Source of the DNA: Phyllostachys edulis
Lineage: Eukaryota; Streptophyta; Magnoliopsida; Poales; Poaceae
NCBI GenBank assembly: GCA_036346405.1
Contig: CM070559.1
Location: 43,217,518 to 43,281,517, forward strand
Length of the DNA stretch: 64,000 nt
Direction of reading: 5' to 3'
The notes below the pieces were generated by a model. That model was not told the DNA's origin and ran no database searches. It was given only the letters and a program-made list of their open reading frames with translations. Of this stretch, positions 1 to 11,266 are shown piece by piece (position 1 is the stretch's first letter; each line of letters starts with the position of its first letter). A program made the translations under genes and the position numbers.

Positions 1-751
1 ACTTAAGTCTCAACTAGACGTGGTTGAGAAAAAGTTGAAGAAACCTCTCATAGGGAGGGTTGTTTCCAAACTTAAGATCTCGTCCGACACTCGGAGGTAT
101 GTAAAAGAGACAAAATTGTAAGGACAGCATTTACCATTTGCTTTTTATCACCTGATCGTGTTTTCCTTTTCATGGTCATAGCGTGGCTCCCCTCATCATC
201 AAGGACATTCTTTTTAAGGAACCTACTGTAGTTTCTTCGACAGGCGAAGGAACAACAGCGGCGGTGATCGAAGAGTCGACCACTGTCCAAATGGTGAAGG
301 ATGCCATTGTGGCCGATGTAGCTACGACCAATGGAAGCGATCGTGGTCGAAAGTAGCTACGACCATAGGAGTGGTCGTAGAACCGGGGTGGAGATGGTAG
401 CAGCAGAGACACTTTCGGCCATGGGGTGAAACATCCATCGGCGCTCCGGAAGGAAGTTGCTATGGATGATCCTTCCGACCTCAAGGTCAAGCTACCGATG
501 TCGTTACCTCCGAAGGAGGAGAAGGGTTCGAGCTCTTCGATCACTCCTTAGGGTTCTTCGCCCCTGCCACTGTTGTGGGCTCCCGCGCGTTCAGATCTCG
601 TGATCGCGTTCCTTACCATAATGACATTCCCAACAGAGGGGATGTTTTCGATGACGAGCGTCTCGAAAGGGTATGGTGGAAATGAGTCGATGAGATCGAT
701 GAACTGAGGGACCCCCACGAAGGTGGTATCTTCATTTGCTCGGTCCGCCAT
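1..751 (-). mobile_element. gag-side internal region of a gypsy-type LTR retrotransposon, running off the left edge
   Basis: This stretch lies directly downstream (minus strand) of a recognisable primer-binding site and LTR, so it should be the 5' internal, gag-side part of a Ty3/gypsy-like element. Minus-strand reading from an ATG at 751 gives a 67-residue opening (MADRANEDTTF...), then a stop at 548 and a further 122-residue open frame at 544-176. No zinc knuckle, protease or RT motif is visible before the edge, so the lineage is not provable here. The sequence carries several copies of a GGTCGTAG-like motif (about 300-390) that also recur inside the adjoining LTR. The frames are broken by stops, which suggests a decayed copy. 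The assignment rests on context rather than protein homology. Confidence 0.5.
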
Positions 752-842
752 GAATGTAAGTATCCTAAGCTTGACATTTTACATATATGTCTTTTCGCGC
801 TCCTTACTACCTTTTTCTATGCAGAATACGTTGGAACAAATT

Positions 843-873
843 GTCGTGGGTTTGATCCCCACGGTCGGCTCCA
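843..873 (-). other. LTR-retrotransposon primer-binding site (tRNA 3'-end complement)
   Basis: On the minus strand this begins TGGAGCCGACCGTGGGG, two bases after the LTR edge, which is the normal place and form for a tRNA-primed PBS. On the plus strand the segment reads like the T-arm and acceptor end of a tRNA: a six-base stem, a TTTGATC loop, then the acceptor strand ending in CCA. The complementarity therefore appears to run about 30 nt, longer than the usual 12-18 nt. The tRNA species is not assigned. Confidence 0.65.
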
Positions 874-875
874 AC

Positions 876-1684
876 TGTCGGTGTTTTAGGACCGAACTTA
901 CGTAAAGATTTTTTGATTCGGGGGTTTCTCTAGACTCAAAATCACACAGAGATGGAGACACGGAATTTTATCTGAGTTCGGCCTTCTCACGGGAGAATAA
1001 CAACCCTACTCTGTGTGTATATATTGAGTATCTTTGGATTACAAGATCAAGCTAGAAAACTAGAGTATTGTGCTTCTCGAATTCGGGCTCCCTATTGCTC
1101 GATGACCCTTGCCTTTTATCTAGTCCCCGAATGTCGCGTTGGACTTCTAATAAAAGGTCACTTAATCATCGGATCGTGGCGCCATTACTAGAGGTTCTTC
1201 GCAGAGTTAAAAGCGTTCCCACGTCGCGAGACAATTATCATCATAAAGGGAGTTAAAATCGTGCCATTATCTTAGGAAATAATGGCGTAGTTTCTATGCC
1301 GTATTTTGAATCTGATGCGGAAGATTCCTTTATCGACTAGGCCCACATGTGCATGAGCCTTGTTGACTAGGGCTGGTCGTAGAAGGTCTTACGACCGGGG
1401 ATGGTCGTAGGAAAGCTTCATTGCATCTTGATCGTAGTAGAGCTTACGATCATGGAATAGTCGTATAATGACTTACGACTATGGGGTAGTCGTAGGAAGA
1501 CCCACGACTACGAGGGGTGGTCGAGAAGAACTTCGACCTCCAGCTTCTCCCTTATTAATATTTAAGGGGTATACTCAGGAGTTATGTGACGTCATTATTA
1601 CCTCATAATATGAATTATGGATAAATGATTAAATGAGGATTGTTATATCCTCGTCAAAAGCAATTAAATGTTTTAAGCAATTAA
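876..1684 (-). mobile_element. LTR of the left-edge gypsy-type element (5' LTR in minus orientation)
   Basis: The inner edge is clear: TGTCGGTGTTTTAGG at 876 is two bases from the PBS, so this is the 5' LTR of an element read leftwards. The outer edge is not certain. Homology to a CACTA element starts near 1685, so the LTR or its flank must end at or before that point, and no exact CA end or target duplication can be seen because the other end is outside the window. Inside are repeated motifs of the GGTCGTAG/TACGACC type at 1370-1520. The insertion seems to have truncated the CACTA fragment on its right. Confidence 0.5.
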
Positions 1685-2642
1685 AAGGATGCCTCTCGAA
1701 CTAACCAATTCTATTTTTGCAGTGCCACGAGTAGCCGCCAGGCAACACCTGTGGATACTATGTTTGCCACAACATGCACCTACTCCTCGGTTCCGCGATG
1801 ACCAATGATCCTCAAGTTTGTCAATATTGCAATAATTATTTTATACGTATCAATATATATATGTGTGTGTGTGTGTGCATGAATTTAATCTTCCTAACGA
1901 CGGGTTGCGACCATCGCTACAACTGCGTTGGAACAGGCCGAGCTCCAATACATATTCGAGGACAGTTTGCATCTTTCTTGTTGCGTGAGGTCATAAAACC
2001 AAGAGGGGAGTTCCACAATGTAGATTGAACTTGATTGAGATAAGATTGAACTTAATTTTACATGTGTATATTTTTTTCATGAATGGTTAATTTTAGTTCA
2101 TTTGAGTTAATTGATTTGTGAAAAGGATGTGCTAGCTTGTTTCTGAAATGAATATGAATTAGATGTATACATGTACTTGTTGTGTTTCTACTAGTTTCAG
2201 AGGGTATGGCTAAAATTTCCTGAGACTAGCCAATAAACAGAAATAGATTTAGCAGTACAAAAGAATATCATTGACGGTTCCTTAGGAAAAACCATCTGTG
2301 ATACATCATCCATCACAGACAGTTTCATCTACAAACCGTCTACGGTACATCTGACCATCTGTGATACATAAACTATCACAGACGATTTCATCTACAAACC
2401 ATCTACGATACATCAGACTGTCTGTGATACATAAACTATCACAGACGGTTTCATATACAAACCGTCAGTGATACATCAACGGTTTCATCTACAAACCGTC
2501 AGTGATAATCAACTATCACAGACGGTTCGAGAATCATCTGTGATAACCTCATGTCATTACTAACCCATAAACTCAGAAAGCTCACGAAACCGTCTATAAT
2601 AACGTTTTTGAACCGTCTATGATGACCTTTTATGCAGTAGTG
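1685..2642 (+). mobile_element. terminal fragment of an En/Spm (CACTA) transposon, 3' end at 2642
   Basis: This is the same family as the large element at 11670-20676, in opposite orientation. Three parts are visible in order. First is the last coding exon of the accessory gene, with the Ulp1-type catalytic block CGYYVC encoded at 1750-1767 and, just upstream, an in-frame stop. Second is a noncoding tail at about 2035-2265 shared with 11750-11975. Third are subterminal repeats of the ATCACAGACGGTTT type at 2270-2630. The terminus TAGTG at 2638-2642 is the inverted CACTA end, and the terminal bases match those at 11670 closely (GGTCATCATAGACGG in both). The left side is cut off at the gypsy LTR. 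Confidence 0.85.
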
Positions 2643-3860
2643 ACCTCATCGTCCCACTACCACCCTACTAGCAGGCAAAGCCAACAAGGTGCTCCAGGTG
2701 GCTGATAAGAGTAGTCTGGCCTTTGGCCGTGCGTCTTGCGCGCGGCTGCACACGATAGACCCTGAGGCGGACCGTCTCGCGTCTGCCCGGCGGTCGACGC
2801 TGCGTCTTTGTCTTGCGCCGCGAAGTCGTCTCCGGCGAGTCAAGCACGCCCAAGGTCCACTGTGCCGCCGCCGTGTCGTCTTGGCCCAAACCGCGGCCCC
2901 TGTCGCCCGTCGCCGCCGTCTTGTTGTGGGCCTTGTGATGCAATGGAGCAGAGGGAGGTCGAGGCGGAGCCACCGAGGGGCGAGGAGGAGAGGACATGCG
3001 ACCTCCTTTGGCGCCGTCGCCGTCACCGTGGAGGACCGTCGCCGTCGCCATCAACCTCCACCGCTCCACGATTGAGCCTTTAGGGCAGGCCGAGGCAGGG
3101 CGACTTTGGCGCGGCCGCCTGGCGAGCGAGGGCCCATCGCCTCATGGAGGGTGGTGGAGGTGTGGAGGCGGACCGGAGGGAGGGTGAACGAGCCACCGGT
3201 CCGCCCGGCTGCAGCCGCCTCCTCCTGCCGCCTCCCCGGCCTCACCCGCCACCTCCCTCCTCATGGCATCCCCAAGACCCCAACACCCACGCTGGGCCGC
3301 CTCCTCGAGAACTCCACCGCCGTCCGGGGCCGGCGGGTGGAGCTCTGCACGAGCCTGGAGGCGAGGTGGGGCGTGGTGGAGCTGGAGGCGAGGTGGGGCG
3401 TGGAGTGGCGAGCTGCGTGGGCGGATGAGAATGGGAGGTCGAGGAGATGACCGTGGGGAAGATGAAGTGCATCGGTTTGGGGAGAAGAAAACGAGAAGGC
3501 TTGAGGCATTGAGTCCCCTTTGAGGCTTTGACCGCGAGAAGCTTCTCGGGCTCTCGGTCTTGGCCGGCGCGGGCCTGAAAAAAAGAGAGGGAGAATGAAA
3601 AAAAAAAAGGGAATGGGAAAAAAAAAGGAGGGAAAAAAAGAAAATGGGATAGGAAAAATTAAAAAAATATATAGGGAATATAGAATGAAAAGAAATATTC
3701 ATAACACTGTAACACATAAATATTCAGGGGAATAACTAAAATTTATTCATTGTTTGATCTGATACAAATACAAAGTTCTTTGCCTCGTTAAAAACCTTAC
3801 CCCCAATGTGGGTACCCACAGTAAGGAAAAGAGTGCAACAACTACATAAACATAAATAGA

Positions 3861-6047
3861 CTAGTTGGCGTCGAGATTCTCTAGGTCGGCTATCGCCTCA
3901 TGATCTCCGGATCCTCGGTGATGTTGCGTCCGTTCATCTGCGCTCTCCCGTCTTTGAGGCATGTGAGTGCCTCAACCATCTCAGTGTGAGAGCGACCTCC
4001 TTGGCTCGATAATCCTCCCCACCGCTTGAAAGTGGCTTAGATGAGGCAATCGACACGGAACCACAAGTATATCTCGTGCAAAATGTGGCAAAGACGGGAT
4101 AAATCTGTTGTGGTTCTTCCACCACAAGAGGAGGTTGACATCATTTCCATCCGCAAGTCAAGCTCGGTCCGCATAAAGGTGTGTCGAGGTAGTGGTTGAT
4201 CTCAACTCTTGGATTCCATTGAGACCGGTTTGGCGCCACGAGAAGATGAACTCGATGCGGCCCTTTCGGCTTCTTCCAGGGCGTTGGAAGCGCTCACATT
4301 CTTCATCCTTGTTGCGTTGTTGAGGCGATTGTTCTCGATTGACCTGTCACGCCAAACTTTTCATAATACAAATCGAAAACTTCGAAAAAGCTCGTCATGA
4401 ATGTGAGTGTAAGCCTCGGAAAAATCAAGATCAAATGCATCCCCAATTCCTCGTAAGCCCCTTCAGATCGCTAATTTTCTCAGGGTCCATAATAGTACCA
4501 AAACAAAAGAGATGTGGGATAGCTTGAAAATATTTTAAAATTTTTCTCTCATTGGTTCAATAATAGGTCTCAGAAGGGCATCATCTCTGTTTTCCTTAAA
4601 AGCGTTAGCGATAGTCCAAAGCCACTCGATGACTAAGCAAGAAGTAGGATAGTAAACACCAGATAAAATTGTGGTTGCATCGTAAAATACTTTCAAAAAT
4701 TCACGAAAACGACCGGCAACTAGCCAATCTGTTTCAGTAACCAACTGTTTACCAGAATTAGTATTGACGAATAGAGTAATAATGTACTCGTACTCTTTGC
4801 ACCGCTCCAACATAGTATACGTGGAGTTCCACCGCACCTTCATGTCCAGGTTGAATTTCCTTGGTCTCTTATTGTTGGCCTTGCAGTACTCCCTGAACTG
4901 GGCATATCTTGGGGCTGAAACTGTAATGAACTGGATAGCATCGTGTATATTGTCTAGACTAGGTTTCATTACCGCAAGCTTTACTGCATGATGAGGTTCA
5001 AGATGTGACACATGCATCTCGGTGGAGGGCGAAACCACCGGTGTAGGACTCGGATGCGGTGCGAGGAACTCCATGGCCGTCGTGTTAGGCGAGGCATTGT
5101 CAAGAGTGATGGCAATAATTTTGTTCTCTATTTTAAAATCCTTAATGACTTCTATCTGCGTTGTGCGATGGCCTCTCGATGTGTGCCTCATCGATAGACC
5201 TGAACCCTATGACTCGCTTGTTCAAGTTATAATCATCATCTAAGTAATGCTCAACAACACTAAGATAGCCTGCCCTTTGGTGGGATGAAGTCCATATATC
5301 GGAGGTTAAAGCGAAAGAAAAGGTAACTTTCAAGAAGTTTTCTTTCAAACTTGACGATTTCGTTGGTAGAGTTCTAATATGTCTCGCGCGCTTGTTCTCC
5401 TACTTACGTGTTGGTATTGCGGGCAAAACCCACGTTGGATCATTCTTCGAAACTAGAGCTTTACGCGTCCTAATCGGAAGATCCTCGGTAACTATATATC
5501 TAGCAATTTAGTCTCTAGCTACGAGGGGTTGTACATCCATGTACTTCTTGAACCATCGGGGCCAAAGTTAAGTGATGCGGGCGTTCCTTCCTTGCGTCCG
5601 TCCGGTAGCTATCTTCTTCAAACACGCTGCGCTGCGCTTAAGCAGAATGACTGTACCTCCACTTTGGCGTGCGAACAATTTAGCATGACAATATTTACAT
5701 GTGGCATAAGGTACCGGCCTTGATCCTCTGTTCTATGTTATACTCCATATGCTTCCAACACCATGCACGTCGGTCACGGAGCTTCCACGATTGCATGCAC
5801 GTTGCTGCACCGCCTCGTCGTCTAGGGTGGAAGCGTTTGGGGTGAAGGCGTGTGGGGTGGAGGCGTGGGCATCCTCAAAGCCCTCCGTTCCATCCATATG
5901 TTGATCATCCATACCATAGTCTCCCATGCCCGGGGAGAGTTGGCGAGATCGATCTCTTGCTCGTGCACTTCTTCTGGGGAGGAGGACTAGGAGTGCGAGG
6001 CGTGCTCTCTGTTGCTCCGCCTCGCTTGCTTTCTTCTTTCCAAACAT
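3861..6047 (-). pseudogene. hAT transposase (RICESLEEPER/BED-finger type), frameshifted pseudogene
   Basis: In a live element this protein would bind the transposon ends and cut and paste it. Reading from an ATG at 6047 (MFGKKK...), there is a low-complexity N-terminus, then a degenerate BED-finger region at about 5740-5640. Next come the conserved blocks LTSDIWTSSHQRAGYLSV (5142-5348 frame) and KVRWNSTYTMLERC (4535-5191 frame). A third frame near 4490-4380 has IPHLFCFGTIMDP, and the C-terminal dimerisation block IASSKPLSSGG lies near 4050-4020. These sit in different frames with several stops, so it is not expressible as one protein. The C-terminus ends at a stop at 3861-3863. RICESLEEPER-like host-domesticated genes exist, but the breaks and the flanking target duplication argue for an ordinary dead transposon. 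Confidence 0.85.
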
Positions 6048-6148
6048 CTTTGGGCGACTACAATCTAGATAGCAAAGAGATAGCAAATAGAAAGGAAACA
6101 GATTGTATTGTCTTTGTGACACAGTGAACAAGCGAGGAGGGACGAGGA

Positions 6149-6155
6149 ATTTATA
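6149..6155 (-). promoter_or_regulatory. TATA box of the hAT transposase gene
   Basis: The minus strand reads CCTATAAATTCC here, about 100 bp upstream of the transposase ATG at 6047. No other TATA-like box lies between it and that start. It is the likely core promoter of the element's own gene. Confidence 0.55.
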
Positions 6156-6639
6156 GGGAGAAAGAAATCTGAGCGTTACTCATACTCACACACAACGTCT
6201 CTTGTGATAAGACTCGGCGTCTCGGCTCCTCTTGCAAAAACAGGCGTGAGTCTAGCTAGCCAACCTCCCAACGTCTTTTGTGACAAGACTCTCGTCTCGA
6301 GCAATGGCACTCCACTCCGGGGCGATTACGCCGGTCTCGGGCTCGGCTGCTAGTCAGACTCCACTCCACGTCTCGATCTCTTCGCCGCTTGAGGCACAGT
6401 CGCCTTGGCGGTTTAGCCTTGATTTGTCCATCTGCAGCATTACGCCATTACCAGTCAGACCATGGTCCACAAGACCACAACTCCACATCCAACACGACTA
6501 CACGAGTGACAAGACCACACCACCAGTCCACCACACGCGAAGCGGGCTCTCCATCTCCTGGACCTGTCTGTTACTCTGTGAGGCTTCCTTTCTTTTTCCG
6601 CCGAGTCCCCAACCCTCCACTCCCACGCCTCCCGTGATC

Positions 6640-7045
6640 CGTGATCCGGCCTCTCCTCTCCCCCTTTGGCGCCTCCGGCCTCCCTCCCCTCCTCCTCCGT
6701 CGCCTCCTCCCTCTCGGCCGCCTCCCACTCCGCTCCCCACGCCGCCTCCCCTCTCCAAGGGCCAAGGCCACACCCACAACCCTCAGATCGCCTCCCTCTC
6801 CCCCCCCTCCGGCCGCCTCCCATCCTCCCCCCGCCTCCCTCTCCCCAACCCCTCAGGTCGCCTCCCTCTCCGATCCGGCCGCCTTCCTCTCCCCTCGCCT
6901 CCGGCCGCCTCCCATCCACTCCCCACGCCTCCTCTCCCCAACCCCTCCGGTCGCCTCCCTCTCGGTCCGGCCGCCTCCTCTCCCTCCCCTCCGTGCCTCC
7001 TCCCTCTCCCGTGCCTCCTCTCCCATCCATGGCCCGTCTGTGAGG
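6640..7045. repeat. CT-rich GC-biased minisatellite-like tract inside the hAT element
   Basis: The plus strand is a run of variants of CGCCTCCCTCTCC and CGGCCGCCTCCCATCC, almost all C/T on one strand with G confined to short CGG islands. All six frames are open for long stretches only because of this composition, giving spurious proline/serine/arginine-rich frames. It forms the 5' subterminal part of the hAT transposon. Confidence 0.7.
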
Positions 7046-7721
7046 GCCTGGTCTGTGTATTCTTGTACATGGTGGCTGGCAGTGATGCCTCAGGCGGCGC
7101 CATGTCTTGCCGTCTTGTCTTGAGCTCGAGGTTGAGGCTCGTCAAGGCGTTCGAGCGAATCCGCCGATCCAGCGCCAGCCGCCCTTCTCGCCGGGTGAGG
7201 CGATGAACAAAAGATTTTGTGATTTTGTGATTGTGAATTTGTGATTGTGAATTTGATTGTGAATTTGTGAATGAATGATTCGTTTTCTCCATTTGATTTG
7301 GGATTGGAGTGTGTTTCTTTGTTTGCATTTTGCTGCTGCGAACTGCGCCGAAGGCGGCAACGAGAGCACGGCGTGGTGGTCGGTGCTTTGGTGCCGCCTT
7401 CTTGGGCAGCTGGCCTAGCTGCTGCCGTGCCTGCGCCAGTAGCGCCTGCCGCCGCCGTGCCTCGTCGCGCGTCATGCGGCCTCGAAACGCGAACGTCTTG
7501 CGTCAGTCTTTAGGCCCTCCGAGAAACCTGAGCGTCTTTGTCTTGCAGCCAACCCGACGGCTGCGTCTTGGCCGCCGCGTCGTCTTGGTGCGAGCCAACC
7601 GTCTAGGTGTCGTGCGTGCCGCCCCCTAACGGTCTTTCGGGCGTGCCGTGCTTCCACCGTCTTGCCCGGCGTCTTGTGGGCCGCCATAAAAGTCTGGCCC
7701 ATGCCCAGGTCTAGATAAGAG

Positions 7722-8502
7722 TGAGGAGAAGGACCACCGTGCTCTCGTCACCAGCCACATCTAAAAGTCTCAAAATTCCAATGAAACCTCAACTTTTCAA
7801 TCTTCAGCAGTTAGCAATGAGCAGTGAGGCGAGGCGAGGCGGGCTAAGGGTTGTTTTTGTAAGAGGGTCATTGTTTTTGTAAGAGGATTGGGGGGAGGGG
7901 GGAAGCGGCGGAGGCAGGGCGAAGTGGGGTCACTAGAGGGATGGCAGCGGGGCTGATAGACTGCTAGTTGGAAAAACAGCGAGCAGTTGCTAATTAGACA
8001 CCCCTTCTTTAACCCGTCGAGCCATGCTCAACCGTTAACATTTATGTGGATGAGCAAGTTTGAAAGCTCCGACTAGAGTCCTGCGGAAATTATCGATGAG
8101 GACGGGCTAACAGCTAACACGTGGACAGCTCACTATGGGCCTGGGCACAGTGCCCTTTCCATAGCGTTCAACTTCAAGAGGAGCAACACTGGATATACTT
8201 TGCGATGTGAACGCTTCTCAAGTTGCTAAAATGAATCTATCGTGTATATGTAACATTGGAAACCTCATACACTTGTTAATTACTGGATAATTAATGGTAA
8301 CTTAGTACTGGAACACAATTTCTTTGGTACATATACACGAGAAATAATTAAGGCATATAAAACATATTTATTAATCAATGGATACAACTGGAGAAATTTG
8401 ACATTTACTACACAAATGGAGTATTTGACATACATATTTTTTAGGTAATAGAAGAGAAAACATCTCTCTCCCTGTGTATTCGAGGATACACACAGTCCAA
8501 AG
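7722..8502. other. intergenic DNA between the hAT element and the patatin gene
   Basis: No gene or transposon ends are recognised. A short tandem duplication of TTGTTTTTGTAAGAGG lies at about 7848-7883. The right part is AT-rich and leads into the patatin 3' end. Confidence 0.5.
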
Positions 8503-8508
8503 TTTATT
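8503..8508 (-). terminator. possible polyadenylation signal of the patatin gene
   Basis: AATAAA on the minus strand, about 100 bp beyond the patatin stop codon at 8606-8608. Position and form fit a plant near-upstream element; there is no transcript evidence here. Confidence 0.35.
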
Positions 8509-8605
8509 ATAATTACCTAAACATTCTTAACCATATTAAACAGTAGCTCCATATATAAACCATAACGAAATGGCAAAACAAACACCACAAAAACATAAAC
8601 CATGT

Positions 8606-11078
8606 TTACTGTTTGTGGACATTCTCCTTCCTGGCTTTGAGCTCATTTGACAGCTCCTTGGCAAAATCGGACAGCGCGTCCTCATTGGTGCGGGTGCCTC
8701 TAGTCGTGTCGGGCTCGTTCTTGCCGGTCTCGACGTTCACCTTGTACACCTGCCTCTTGAGCAGCGCCTTGCCGACGTCGACGAGCCGCTTCAGGTTCTC
8801 CGGCGTGGACACGTCGACGGACGCGGTGTTGCCATCGAGTTCGTCGTCCTGGATGCGGAGGTAGTGATCCTCGCAGTCCAACGCCTTGAAGAGCACGGAG
8901 GCGTGGATGTCGACGATGTCGGCGCTGGCCTGGTTGAAGCTGTCGATCAGCGGCGTGGCGCCTTTGTTGTAGAGCCACCCGAAGATGCCCCACTTGCTGC
9001 ACTTGACGGCGTCGAACTTCCCCTCGTTCTTGGCCGAGCCGGTGGCCAGAGACAGGATCATGAATCTGCTGTAGTCGGCGGCCTTGATCCGGGAGAAGTC
9101 CTTGTTGCCCTGCTGGATCTGCTTGTGTACGTCGGTTATCGCCAGCAGAGTCTGTGTCAAATTGTCAGATAAGCATAAAAAAGGTCAAGAAAACTGCAGT
9201 GTACTAATTGGAGTCTTGGACAAGTACGTTTGCTTGTGGCGGCTTTGCAAAGAAGGCGTGGAAATGAATCGGCCACGTGTTTAAGATCGATATCGTGTAC
9301 CGTGATGTGTCGCTCGTGTTGGTCTTGAATTGTTTGTTGGGAAAATGTTTGATTGGGCAAGGGGCATATACGCCCCCTTGTACTAAACATGCACTTTGCG
9401 TCATTCACTCATGAACAAATTATGGATGTAGCACATATAATCCATATGTACTTTACAAAAAACAAATCCGCAAAGTCGTTTACGGTAAGGAGAACAACAA
9501 CAAAAAAACAAGTTGCATACGCCGAATAATGCATGCAAGTAGTACTATTCAAGAATCTAACTTGTTATCTTTGTTGTATCGTATGTAGCACTTAGACCAT
9601 CTCCAATGTTCTGTTTTAGCCGGTTCAAATAAGGAGAGAGAAGGTATTGAATCAATTTAATACATTAGAGATGTCGATTCCAACAAAAAAAATGCATGGA
9701 ACCGAACTCTATTTAAGAATCGATTCAAAGCATTAAACAACTCATATGAGCATTAAATAACTACATGGAAGAGAGTGCGGTTGAGAGAGAATATTATTAT
9801 TTTGTGGTTTTTTTAATATAACATGGGTCCTAGTTATTAGCAGAAATCGGTTTAATACATTGGAGAAAAACAAGCTTAGTTCTTAAAATACTTATGTGGC
9901 ATAACTTTGAATCGACGTCGGTTCAATACACTAAAGATGCTCTTAGCTCATGTGGTCACTTACAGGATTGTTTGCGGCGACACCTCCGTCAATAAGGTTG
10001 AAGGCCCGGGGTTCGCCGTCCTTCTTCTTGGTCTCGAAGCGGTGCCCGGGGAGGTAAGTCGGCGCGGCGGACGTGCTGATGCACACGTCCGACAGAAGAG
10101 CGTCCTTGGAGACATCGTTCTTTGCCTGTGTAAATTCCATTAAACGCACGTAAGTATGATGCAGGCCATATGTAATCGATCAATGAGCGTAGTTATTTGG
10201 ACGTACTTCGTAGGTTGAGAAGATTGTGGGCTGGAGGAGCTTGATGTCGAAGGTGGGGATGACGATGTTTGTGAGCGTCTGGCTGGCTCGCGTCTCGCCG
10301 AGCTTCTCTTGCAAAATCGAGTGGAGGTACTTGCCGTCGTACTTCGGCCCCATCATGCTCTTGAACAAGCCCATAAGCCCGTTGCTGCACAATACAAGGT
10401 ATTATAATCTGGGATTTTCTTTTAAGGTTCACAAAACTTTCATACGAACCGTCCATCTAGCTAATTTAATTTGATCATAAGGTTCAGATTGAATATGGTG
10501 TGACCTATTACCCTACAGGAAGTATAATAGGTCATCCATGACTGCACGGACCAATTGACTAGTTAGTCATCTAGTAACAGATCAGTAAGTTGTAATCCCC
10601 ACCAGACGGGAGGGAATATCTTTGGGCAGTTGTCCAGATAGAATTGGTTGATGTCCTTGGCTGCGTAGAGCGGGCCACCCTCGGGTTTGGGATTGGGCGC
10701 CGTGAGCATGGCGGTCACCAGCCCTCCGGTGCTCGTCCCGGCGATCACGTCGAAGTACTCGTAGATCCTCGCGCTCGGTCCATCTAATTCCTATATGTAG
10801 ACACACCCGAACAACAACCCATTATAACTGCTGCATCACAAACGGGTAGCATAGATGCATGCATGCATATCTGCAGGATGATATATGTATGCATGGGAAC
10901 TCACCTGAAGCTTCTTTTCGAGGAAGGCGAGGATGGTGCCGGAGATGATGCCGCGGACGCCGCCGCCGTCGATGCTCAGCACGGTTACGATTTTCCCGAA
11001 GGACGGCGGCGGGGACTTGGGCGTCAAAAGCGACGACACGCTGCGGCTGAGCGCCCCCCGCACCGGGTTCAGGGTCAT
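8606..11078 (-). CDS. patatin-like lipid acyl hydrolase, five exons, apparently intact
   Basis: The enzyme family hydrolyses acyl esters of phospho- and galactolipids with a Ser-Asp dyad. Exons, all with GT-AG borders, are 11078-10905, 10790-10603, 10384-10207, 10125-9964 and 9151-8606. Joined they give 1,248 bp, 415 residues plus stop, a normal length for plant patatin-like proteins. Visible motifs are the oxyanion loop GGGVRG at residues 38-43, nucleophile elbow GTSTG at 76-80 (Ser78), and DGG at 226-228 (Asp226), followed by VAANNP at the exon 4 end. There is no hydrophobic signal peptide, so a cytosolic or membrane-surface role is inferred. Intron sizes are 114, 218, 81 and 812 bp; the last is enlarged by a MITE. 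No stop or frameshift is seen. Substrate and expression cannot be read from sequence. Confidence 0.93.
9595..9942. mobile_element. Tourist-like MITE (PIF/Harbinger type) in patatin intron 4
   Basis: The 348-bp insert is flanked by TTA at 9592-9594 and 9943-9945, the usual 3-bp target of PIF/Harbinger. Its ends are inverted: GACCATCTCCAATG at the left, and GAGCATCTTTAGTG reading in from the right. The interior is AT-rich and non-coding. It lies wholly within the 812-bp intron 4 and leaves the splice sites untouched, so it should not break the gene. Confidence 0.8.
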
Positions 11079-11257
11079 GGCTTTGCTACGTCCTCAAAGG
11101 CTAACTAGCTACCTAGAGCTTCTAAAAACAATGATCTGCGTGAGATCCTTCCACTTTACAAAAGGCTAGCTTGTTTCGTTCGTTTGTCTGATTGTCTATC
11201 GCTGCTACTTTTCGCTATGCAATTTAAGATGTGGCTAGGCTGATGCGCTTGAGCCCA

Positions 11258-11266
11258 TATTTATAG
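11258..11266 (-). promoter_or_regulatory. TATA box of the patatin gene
   Basis: The minus strand reads CTATAAATA, about 180 bp upstream of the ATG at 11078. This implies a transcription start near 11230 and a 5' leader of roughly 150 bp. No other strong TATA-like box is seen in the interval. Confidence 0.6.

Larger units (their letters stand above)
2712..7713 (-). mobile_element. decayed autonomous hAT transposon with perfect 8-bp target-site duplication
   Basis: The element is bounded by GATAAGAG at 2704-2711 and again at 7714-7721, an exact 8-bp duplication as expected for hAT. Its ends form imperfect terminal inverted repeats: TAGTCTGGCCTTTGGCC at the left, and TAGACCTGGGCATGGGCC reading inwards from the right. 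Between them lies a minus-strand hAT transposase pseudogene (3861-6047) with a TATA box just upstream. The flanks at 2720-3590 and 6170-7700 are GC-rich and contain repeated CGTCTTG motifs near both ends, all in the same orientation. Open frames in these flanks have biased composition and match nothing recognisable. At 5,002 bp the length suits an autonomous element that has lost coding capacity. Confidence 0.88.

Noticed and set aside
2646..3720. Several overlapping GC-rich frames on both strands
   Set aside because: They fall in the 3' subterminal part of the hAT element; all frames are open because of base composition and none matches a family.
6280..7206. Long plus-strand open frame rich in Pro/Ser/Leu
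   Set aside because: It lies in a CT-rich repeat with every frame open, inside the hAT element; it has no domain and no conserved start context.
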